Of a DNA stretch of 55,987 bases, positions 1 through 6,514 are shown piece after piece. The position numbers were made by a program, and so were the translations under genes. This DNA comes from an uncultured Verrucomicrobiota bacterium (GTDB taxonomy: Bacteria; Verrucomicrobiota; Verrucomicrobiia; Limisphaerales; UBA1319). A model generated the notes under the pieces. The model had not been told where the DNA came from. It saw only the letters and a program-made list of their open reading frames with translations, and made no database searches. Positions within the stretch are counted from its first letter, which is position 1. Every line of letters starts with the position of its first letter. The DNA lies in NCBI GenBank assembly GCA_903845125.1, contig CAIMWS010000274.1:1-55987 (forward strand), read 5' to 3'.

Positions 1-136
1 AATATTTCAGAGGTGGTGGGGCAAAATGGCCCAGAGGGCCGCCAGCAGGGCCGGAAACCGCTCAAATCTCAACCCGAAGAATTCCTAATTCGGAACCGCC
101 GGGCTGCCCGGCCACGAATCACCAGGACGCGTCTTT

Positions 137-430
137 TCATTTTGCGAAACGCCGGGCAACCGGTGACCTGGAGAAAATGAGCACCCGCAGGCGGTCCGGG
201 CCACCCTCCCGGCGATGAAAGCTTTTTTGAAACCGGCGCACGCTGTCCTTGGACTTGGGATGGAGTATTCGCTGCTGGGCTACCCACTCCCAGGCCAAAT
301 TCACGGTCCAACGGCGAAACCGGCCCAGCACCCCAGCGGAGTTGGGGGTGCGCACCCGGCTGCGGTCTGCATCCAAAACCACATCCAAACGGTGGTGCCA
401 GCGGCTTTCAATCCCGGCCGGCCCGTGGCT
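137..430 (-). pseudogene. Remnant of an ISAs1-like (DDE) transposase, C-terminal part only
   Basis: The minus strand here encodes about 98 residues that read like the end of an ISAs1-family transposase: GIESRWHHRLDVVLD, then RSRVRTPNSAGVLGRFRR and a basic tail ending at a TGA at 137. In that family the Glu of the xxIE segment is the third acidic catalytic residue, followed by a conserved W/H-H-R-DVxxxED block and an NAxxxLxxLRR helix. The frame has no start codon near its beginning and the rest of the transposase (DDE core, N-terminal domain) is absent. The next gene ends at 448, so the break lies between about 413 and 448. I see no terminal inverted repeats. The family call comes from motif recognition only. 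It is a dead fragment that marks an old insertion or deletion. Confidence 0.55.
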
Positions 431-447
431 GGAAAGTCGACGCAGGA

Positions 448-1107
448 TTACCCCATCCCCAGCTCTTTCACAAAATCGGCTTCCTCCCGATAATGGTACT
501 CCCGCAGTCCAAGCTGTTCGATCACCAGTTTTTTCACGACTGCCGCCACCTGGTCCCGGGTCCAGAGGATCGCCTCCGAAGTCGCCGCCATGGGCACCAG
601 CTTTTCAACGCGGGAATAGGGGCCGGGAATGCGGTTGCGATAGCGCACAGTAAGCCGGCTCCCGATCATGGCCGCCACCCCGGCGGCGGCGGCGGCGAAC
701 AGCCAATGATAGTGGACCAGCAAAACGCCGAAGATGCTGGCTGATAACAGCCATAAACAGGCCACCAGCCACCCGGGCCGGGCCAGTGCGGGCCACCTCC
801 TGGCACCCACAGCGGTCCGGAGATCATCCCACACCTGGGGCTCGGACTTTCCTTTGGCGAGCAGCCGGATCTCGGAATGGATGGTTACGCTGCGCCGGGA
901 AACGCCCAAGGTTCGGATCAACCCCTTGCGGATCAAGTAAAAGGCCCGCTGGGTGACACAGACGCGCTCATCGCTGGTGCGGAGCTTGCCGAACACCAGG
1001 TCGATCACCGCCGCCGGAGTGACCAAGGTTTCCGCTTCGGAGTCCTCGATCGTCACGCCAAAAGCCTCTTCGATGGCCATGATCAATTCTATTCCGTCCA
1101 GTCCCAC
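448..1107 (-). CDS. Membrane protein with split, permuted acyl-carrier-protein-like halves
   Basis: This 219-residue protein begins GLDGIELIMAIEEAFGVTIED, which matches helices II-IV of an acyl carrier protein (ACP) starting at the phosphopantetheine site. It ends with VVKKLVIEQLG and ADFVKELGMG, which match ACP helix I and the loop just before that site. The order of the ACP halves is therefore reversed, and the site itself is Gly rather than Ser (GLD instead of DSL). Between the halves lie a basic region (QRAFYLIRKGL) and two hydrophobic segments (LVACLWLLSASIFGVLL and WLFAAAAAGVAAMIG), probably a membrane hairpin. I chose the GTG at 1107 because it places the start directly on the conserved GLD. 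A TTG at 1155 would add 16 residues and has GGAGGG only 3 bases upstream. It lies 70-118 bases after the beta-helix gene on the same strand. Function is unknown. A role as a non-prosthetic ACP scaffold is inference. Confidence 0.7.
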   Translation of the reverse strand: MGLDGIELIMAIEEAFGVTIEDSEAETLVTPAAVIDLVFGKLRTSDERVCVTQRAFYLIRKGLIRTLGVSRRSVTIHSEIRLLAKGKSEPQVWDDLRTAVGARRWPALARPGWLVACLWLLSASIFGVLLVHYHWLFAAAAAGVAAMIGSRLTVRYRNRIPGPYSRVEKLVPMAATSEAILWTRDQVAAVVKKLVIEQLGLREYHYREEADFVKELGMG

Positions 1108-1224
1108 GGGTATCGCTTTTTCCGGTACGATAAACGCCTGCGGTCGGGATTTCAATACCCTCCGGCCACAGCCCGCTTGCTGCCGCCTTCATCCTATTGT
1201 TCCGGCCGCCTGGGGGTGCGGTTT

Positions 1225-4200
1225 CTATGGGGCTTCCGCCTGAATGGTCCAGTCCTGGAATTCGACCGTGTAGGCGCGCTGGTCGCACGCCCCGGCCGCC
1301 AGCCCGATATCCACACTTTCCGCAATGCCCGGCACTTTCCCGGTGTGCCGGAGATTGGTCCAGGTCACCCCGTCGTAGCTGATGCCGGAGGAAAAACAGT
1401 CGCCCTGCCGCACCAACTTCAGCCACAGGGGATAAGGGTGCGTGCGCGGATGATTCTGGCTGGCGGCCTTGTGCATGCAGCCATCGCCAAATTCGTCCCA
1501 TTCCAGGCCGGTCCGGCCCGGCGTGGCAAAGCAGAATACCGATCCCAAGCTGCCGGGCCCGGCATCGAAGCTCCGGGCGAGATCATTACGCACCAACAGG
1601 CCCGCCCGGAACCATTCATGGGTACGGTCCCCGAACCTGGCCACTTTGACGGTGGCCACAAAATTCCCCCGGCAGGCCTTTTTCAAGTAAACCGTGCCGT
1701 AGGAATCTTCGGCGTGCATCAAGTCCGTGCCGCTCACCCGGATCGCGAAGCGGTTGTGCGCCTGGTCGATCTGGAATTCTCCCGGATGGGCCTTGGCCGA
1801 GATGTAGGTTTGGAGGGCCGCGGTCGCCAAGTCCACCGGCCGCTGCCGGTAAACTGCCAGGGGCGCCTCCGGCAGGGGCGCGATTCCCACCCGGTGGCGG
1901 CCAACTTCCGGAGTGAAACAGAATTCCACCGTCCTGGTTTCCCGCGGGGCCAAAGCCACCGGCTTCGTTTGGACCGCCTTTCCATCCAGGCTCAAACTCA
2001 CTTCCCGGATCTCTGCCTGGGCCGCGAGGTTCTCCAAGCGGGCGCTGGCGGTGATGGTTTCCCCTGCCGGAACAGTTGTTTCCGAAAGCCGCAGGTCGTC
2101 ATACAGGATGGTTTGCGGTTCGCCGCGGATCTCGATCGTCCGGGCTGGCGAATCTTCGATCGCCAGTTGGCGCCGGCCTGGGGTTGCGAACCGGACCCGG
2201 AACTGAACGGCGGCTGGGTTGCCCCGGATCGCTGCCACTTTTCGCGAGTCAGCCAGCCGGCCATCCACGAATAGGTTCACAGTCCGCACCCCCGACGAAC
2301 CGTGGTTGGTCAAGCTGGCGCTCGCCAAGAGGTATTGTCCCGCCTGGAGGCTTTCGCCGCCCCCTCCGGCTTCCGGGCGGATTTCCACCTCGCCCACGGA
2401 AAACACCGGCTCGCCCTCAATGATCGATTCCGGCGCAATGGCCGGCGCCGGAATCACGAAGTTATCCCGGTAAATGTTGTCCACCAGGTTGGCCGCGCAC
2501 AGTTTCATGTCCCCCTGGTCCAGCGCGTAATAAATGTTGTTCGTGACGGTCCAGCCTGCGGACATGTTGTCGAACCAGATGGCGACGTTGTCATTGAAGT
2601 AGCCGCCTTTGACATGGTGGATGAGGTTGCCGCGCACCAGGGAATCATAGGTCATGCCGGAGGTGGTGATGGCCCCGGAGTCATCGGCTCGCTCCTGCAC
2701 CTGCCACAAATGGTTGTATTCCACCCGGTAACCTCCCGAGATGGCTTCCTCCAGGTTGCTCCAGCCGCCAACGGATATCGCCATCCGCCCGGTGTTCCGG
2801 GTGATCGCGTTGTGGGAAATGGTCGAAAAAAGCGAATTGTGGTCGGCGATGGCGATGCCGTCGCAAAATGAGAGGGTATTGCGCGAAATCACGGTTTCGC
2901 GGACGCTATCCATCCATTTTTCGGGATGCGCCACCCCGGCCACCAGGATCCCGCTGGCTTCGGTCCGGCAAATGGTGTTCTCCAATATCCGGGTTTGGTA
3001 GCAGCCTTTATCCAGGTGGATGCCTTCACCCGCCAGGCTCCGGAGCTGCGACGTCACGACTTCGCAGGCGTGCGCGTATTCGAATGCCAGCGCGCTGCCG
3101 CCGGAGGTTGTCCCCTCAAACGTCAACCCGCAAAACCGCAGGTTGCGCACCGGCTTCTCCGCGGTCCCCGCCACCCGGACCAGGTTCGCCAACCGGGGCA
3201 CGCTGATGCAGGCTTGGTTGGGATCGCCGAGGTCCAGCGGCGGGATGAAGCTGAGCCGGCCGGAGCCGGGTGCGTGGTGCCATTCGCCGGGGGCGTCCAG
3301 CAAGGCTTCGAGGTTTTCCACATAATACCGCGGCGGCACCACCACCAGGCCTTCCTGGGGTTCCTTGAGGCGGACGATCCGCTTTTCCAGGTCCACTTGG
3401 GCGATGGAATTCCGGCCCGTATGCCAGCGCAATAGCATGATGATCCGGTTCCCCTGCAAATCAGGCCAATCCGCCAGGTTCCCGGGGCGGAATTTGAACG
3501 CGGTTTGTGAGTTGGGGACTTCCTCGGGGGTGAAATAGCCCTGGTTTGGCGTGCGGGCCAGGGTTTGGCTGACTCCGTTGGCCAATAGTCCGGCCACCTC
3601 CATCCCTGGCGCCTGGGCCACCCATTTGCCACCCTCCTGCCGCCAGTGGCACACCTGCCTGGCACCGGACACAATCGGCGTTTCCCCGGGATAGGCCGTG
3701 TAGGTCACATAGTGGTCCTTGAGCGCGTGGAATTCAAAGGCGCCCGATGGCAGGTCGGTTTCGCACCGCTCGCCCCCGTCCTCCGGCCCAAAGCGCAACG
3801 GTTCACTCAACGCATGGAAACCGCCGCGGAGGCATACCAGAATGTCCCTGCCTTCCCCCAGCAAATGCGCCGAACCAATCCACCGCCGCTCCACCGGCGG
3901 TTTTTTCGGTTGGAAGACGCGCCGCTTCAGCGCGCGGACCGCCTCCTGGGCCCTGGCGATCGTGGCGAAGGGGCCATCCGTCCCCTCCCGGTTCGGGCTG
4001 TCCAGAGTGCCCGACCATTGGTCGTTGCCATTCACGGCCACATAGAAATCAGCCCGCCGGTCCCCCATGGTGAATTTCTGCCATTTTTCACCGCGCAGGA
4101 ATTTGCCATCGGCCCAAGCCGTCTCCGGCCCTGCCATCGAAACCAACCACCAACCGGCCACCACCCAAAGCGCGGCCATCCGGAACCGCGCTGCGGTGAG

Positions 4201-4323
4201 TTTTCCACCCGCCCGGGGCCAAAGCAAAGCCGCGCGGGCGCGCTCTATCCCCAAGCCAGGATCCATCGAATTTTGTTTTTGGACCATGGCCGGGAGATTA
4301 AACAGGCGTCGTCGCCCACGCAA
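1225..4323 (-). CDS. Secreted right-handed beta-helix protein with CARDB-like and DUF1349-like domains
   Basis: The chain is up to 1,032 residues. A hydrophobic export signal lies near residues 49-72 (MAALWVVAGWWLVSMAG, then ETAWA). Next come DFYVAVNGNDQWSGTLD, the usual opening of polysaccharide-lyase-like parallel beta-helix proteins, and Asn-rich coils such as ILENTICRTEASGILV and VISRNTLSFCDGIAI at about 390-630. Two Ig-like CARDB-type domains follow at about 641-740 and 741-830, and a concanavalin-like DUF1349-type domain closes the protein (GTVYLKKACRGNF onward). The start is uncertain: TTG at 4323 follows two GGAGGG-like copies, while an ATG at 4266 gives a shorter leader. It probably acts outside the cell on glycans or as an adhesin, but I see no assignable catalytic residues. 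It lies upstream of the ACP-like gene on the same strand. Confidence 0.8.
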   Translation of the reverse strand: MRGRRRLFNLPAMVQKQNSMDPGLGIERARAALLWPRAGGKLTAARFRMAALWVVAGWWLVSMAGPETAWADGKFLRGEKWQKFTMGDRRADFYVAVNGNDQWSGTLDSPNREGTDGPFATIARAQEAVRALKRRVFQPKKPPVERRWIGSAHLLGEGRDILVCLRGGFHALSEPLRFGPEDGGERCETDLPSGAFEFHALKDHYVTYTAYPGETPIVSGARQVCHWRQEGGKWVAQAPGMEVAGLLANGVSQTLARTPNQGYFTPEEVPNSQTAFKFRPGNLADWPDLQGNRIIMLLRWHTGRNSIAQVDLEKRIVRLKEPQEGLVVVPPRYYVENLEALLDAPGEWHHAPGSGRLSFIPPLDLGDPNQACISVPRLANLVRVAGTAEKPVRNLRFCGLTFEGTTSGGSALAFEYAHACEVVTSQLRSLAGEGIHLDKGCYQTRILENTICRTEASGILVAGVAHPEKWMDSVRETVISRNTLSFCDGIAIADHNSLFSTISHNAITRNTGRMAISVGGWSNLEEAISGGYRVEYNHLWQVQERADDSGAITTSGMTYDSLVRGNLIHHVKGGYFNDNVAIWFDNMSAGWTVTNNIYYALDQGDMKLCAANLVDNIYRDNFVIPAPAIAPESIIEGEPVFSVGEVEIRPEAGGGGESLQAGQYLLASASLTNHGSSGVRTVNLFVDGRLADSRKVAAIRGNPAAVQFRVRFATPGRRQLAIEDSPARTIEIRGEPQTILYDDLRLSETTVPAGETITASARLENLAAQAEIREVSLSLDGKAVQTKPVALAPRETRTVEFCFTPEVGRHRVGIAPLPEAPLAVYRQRPVDLATAALQTYISAKAHPGEFQIDQAHNRFAIRVSGTDLMHAEDSYGTVYLKKACRGNFVATVKVARFGDRTHEWFRAGLLVRNDLARSFDAGPGSLGSVFCFATPGRTGLEWDEFGDGCMHKAASQNHPRTHPYPLWLKLVRQGDCFSSGISYDGVTWTNLRHTGKVPGIAESVDIGLAAGACDQRAYTVEFQDWTIQAEAP

Positions 4324-4930
4324 TCCGGAACCCTCCGGAACCCTCCTGCGCCACCTCCAGCTTCAAACCCCAGTTGATTGAACGCCCAACCCCAAAAGCT
4401 TGGGGAAATCGCCGGTGGCTTTCCCGTCGCCAGCCAGCTTAAAAACCGACCAGGCAGCGGACGCCTGCCATAAACCACGCCTCGGCTGGCTCCATTCGGA
4501 CGCCCAACCGGAAGCCATCCTGACGATCAAAGGCGGATACATTGTGGGCACCTCCTCCGTCATGCCATGCGCTGAGATCGGCCGCTGCCTGCACCGGATC
4601 CGGATGGCTGCCGTCGGGATGTTCACCTTCCTTGCACCTGGTTCCACCTGATTCCATATCCGGGCTATCCCCCTCTCCCCGGGGTCATCCAAAGCAATCG
4701 GGATGTCCTCCTTGAAATCGAGAATCGTCCTGTTTTTGAAGAACGTCTGATTCACCAACGCCGCCACCGTGATCCATGGGCGGCAGATGGGGGTGGGCGG
4801 GAGCGCATCTGTTCAACAATGGTGCTGTAGGGTGCCATGGGCAAGCGCCACCTGGCACTTAAACCGGCCGACGGCAGAGTGGGGCGAATTATGATGTAAT
4901 AATGCCGGATTGTGGTATAAGGAAAAGCGT
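4324..4930. other. Intergenic region, about 600 bases, no supported gene
   Basis: This separates the divergent beta-helix (minus) and FGE-like (plus) genes and must hold both promoters. A tandem 10-base repeat CCGGAACCCT occurs at 4325-4344. Minus-strand frame 4363-4767 is open for 134 codons, but it has low-complexity composition, no recognisable motif and no convincing ribosome site, so I do not call it. AT-rich sequence lies at 4881-4930 just before the plus-strand gene. Confidence 0.5.
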
Positions 4931-6514
4931 ATGTCAGTCAAACCGCTGAATTGGTCCCGGCGCACCCCAAGCCTGGAAGCAAGAATGGGCTGGTGCGGAT
5001 TGATCCTTCTTGGTGCCCTGCTCCCTGCGAGTTTAAGGGCGGAAAACCTGCGCATCGCCTTGGGGGGCGCCCACACCCTGGAGCTGGTTTTGGTGAAAAA
5101 GGGATCCTTCCAGCAAGGATCTCCCCCCGGCGAAACCGGGCGTAACGCCGATGAAACAGCGCACCCGGTAACTTTGACGCGCGATTTCCTCCTGGGGAAA
5201 TATCCGGTGACGAAAGGCCAATTTGCGGTATTTGTGGTGGAAACCGGTTACCGCACCGAGGCGGAACGGGGAACGAGCGGCGGTTTCGGCTGGAACGGCA
5301 AGGCCCTGGAACAAAACAAAGCCTATCATTGGCGCAATCCGGGATTTCCCCAGACTGATGCCCACCCGGTTTGCCTGGTGACCTTCGCCGACGCCCAAAA
5401 TTTCTGCCAGTGGCTCTCCCGCAAGGCGGGCCGGGAGATGCAGTTGCCCACTGAGGCCGAATGGGAGTTCGCCTGCCGGGCCGGGACCACCACCGCCTGG
5501 GGCAATGGCAACGAGGTGGATCGCGCCTGGGAAGTGGCCTGGTTCAAGCCCATCGCGGACCACTCCACCCATCCGGTGGGGCTGAAACAAGCCAACGCCT
5601 GGGGTCTGCATATGGAAGGCAACGTTTTGGAATGGTGCCGCGATTGGTATGGGCCGTATCCCTCCGGCGCGGTTACCGATCCGGTGCAGACCGATTCCCG
5701 GCTATCCGATAAACCCCGGCGGATATTGCGCGGCGGTTCCTGGTTCAAGGAGGCCACCGCCACGCGCGCCGCCGCCCGCCACCGCAACGACCCGGGCAGC
5801 CGCAACGCCGACAATGGATTCCGCGTGCTGAGCTATGCGACCCCCTCCCCCGAGCCTACGCTGGACACTCCGGTGGAAAAGGCCGGTTTGCCGCCCACCG
5901 CTCCGCAGGCCATGGCCGCCACCCCCTCGGCAGCGCCCCCCGCCTCCCCGGCGGGGGATCCTTGGCGGGGATCTGTGATCCCGGCCATGAGTAGCTTTGC
6001 CCTGTTCCCGGCTTTCGTTCTGGGATTTATGGGGTTGGTTTTCGTGTTGTTTATCGTCAAATTAATGAAGGTTTTCACCGGGACCCGCGACTCCCTGTCC
6101 CCCTCCCGAGGTCTGCCGTTGGGAGGGGCCAGCGCCGGCCAGTCGATCCCCGGCGCCTATACCGAGATGGCCGGCGACGGTTACTGGGTCCAGTTGGATC
6201 CTAACTACGTGGGCATGACCCTGCAGGGCGTTTGTTCCATGGCCGGCGAGCAAGTCATCCATCAATTCATCTGTCAGCCGGGGCCCGATGGGCGCCAGTT
6301 CATTTACACCGGACGCCGGCCCGACCGGGTCACCATTTTACAACCGTCGCGTGCGGCATCCGGCGCGCTCACCCGGGACAATTGGATCGCTTCCCCAAGT
6401 GATTTGGATGACTCCACTGACAGTCCGGGCGATCTGGACAACTCCCCCACCAACGTGATCGCCGCCAGCACGGTGATTTCCCATTCGGCTCAGCGTTTCC
6501 CTCCGGCCTATTGA
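4931..6514 (+). CDS. FGE/SUMF1-fold membrane-anchored protein lacking catalytic cysteines
   Basis: The start is the ATG at 4931, with AAGGAAAAG just upstream; an in-frame TTG at 4910 is less likely. The 527-residue product has a signal peptide (GLILLGALLPASLRA, about residues 22-38). A formylglycine-generating-enzyme fold follows at about 40-305, shown by PTEAEWEFACRAGTTT, GNVLEWCRDWYG, RILRGGSWF and NADNGFRV. A Pro/Ala-rich linker, one membrane span at about 356-380 and a 150-residue C-terminal tail complete it. In true FGE the segment after GGS carries the Cys pair that forms the active site. Here it reads FKEATATRAAARHRN with no Cys, so sulfatase activation is unlikely. The FGE fold is often reused as a binding module. 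The stop overlaps the start of the next gene by one base, which suggests translational coupling to the glycosyltransferase. The tail domain was not recognised. Confidence 0.82.
   Translation: MSVKPLNWSRRTPSLEARMGWCGLILLGALLPASLRAENLRIALGGAHTLELVLVKKGSFQQGSPPGETGRNADETAHPVTLTRDFLLGKYPVTKGQFAVFVVETGYRTEAERGTSGGFGWNGKALEQNKAYHWRNPGFPQTDAHPVCLVTFADAQNFCQWLSRKAGREMQLPTEAEWEFACRAGTTTAWGNGNEVDRAWEVAWFKPIADHSTHPVGLKQANAWGLHMEGNVLEWCRDWYGPYPSGAVTDPVQTDSRLSDKPRRILRGGSWFKEATATRAAARHRNDPGSRNADNGFRVLSYATPSPEPTLDTPVEKAGLPPTAPQAMAATPSAAPPASPAGDPWRGSVIPAMSSFALFPAFVLGFMGLVFVLFIVKLMKVFTGTRDSLSPSRGLPLGGASAGQSIPGAYTEMAGDGYWVQLDPNYVGMTLQGVCSMAGEQVIHQFICQPGPDGRQFIYTGRRPDRVTILQPSRAASGALTRDNWIASPSDLDDSTDSPGDLDNSPTNVIAASTVISHSAQRFPPAY

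Noticed and set aside
877..2274. Long plus-strand frame of 465 codons
   Set aside because: It lies antisense to the beta-helix gene, whose domains are clear. Its product has no motif and is rich in R, G and P, as expected for a shadow of GC-rich coding DNA.
4363..4767. Minus-strand frame of 134 codons between two genes
   Set aside because: The first 25 residues look protein-like, but there is no ribosome site and no family resemblance, and the rest has non-coding composition.
4931..6514. Sulfatase-activating enzyme for a sulfated-glycan pathway
   Set aside because: The catalytic Cys pair is absent and no sulfatase gene is in the window.
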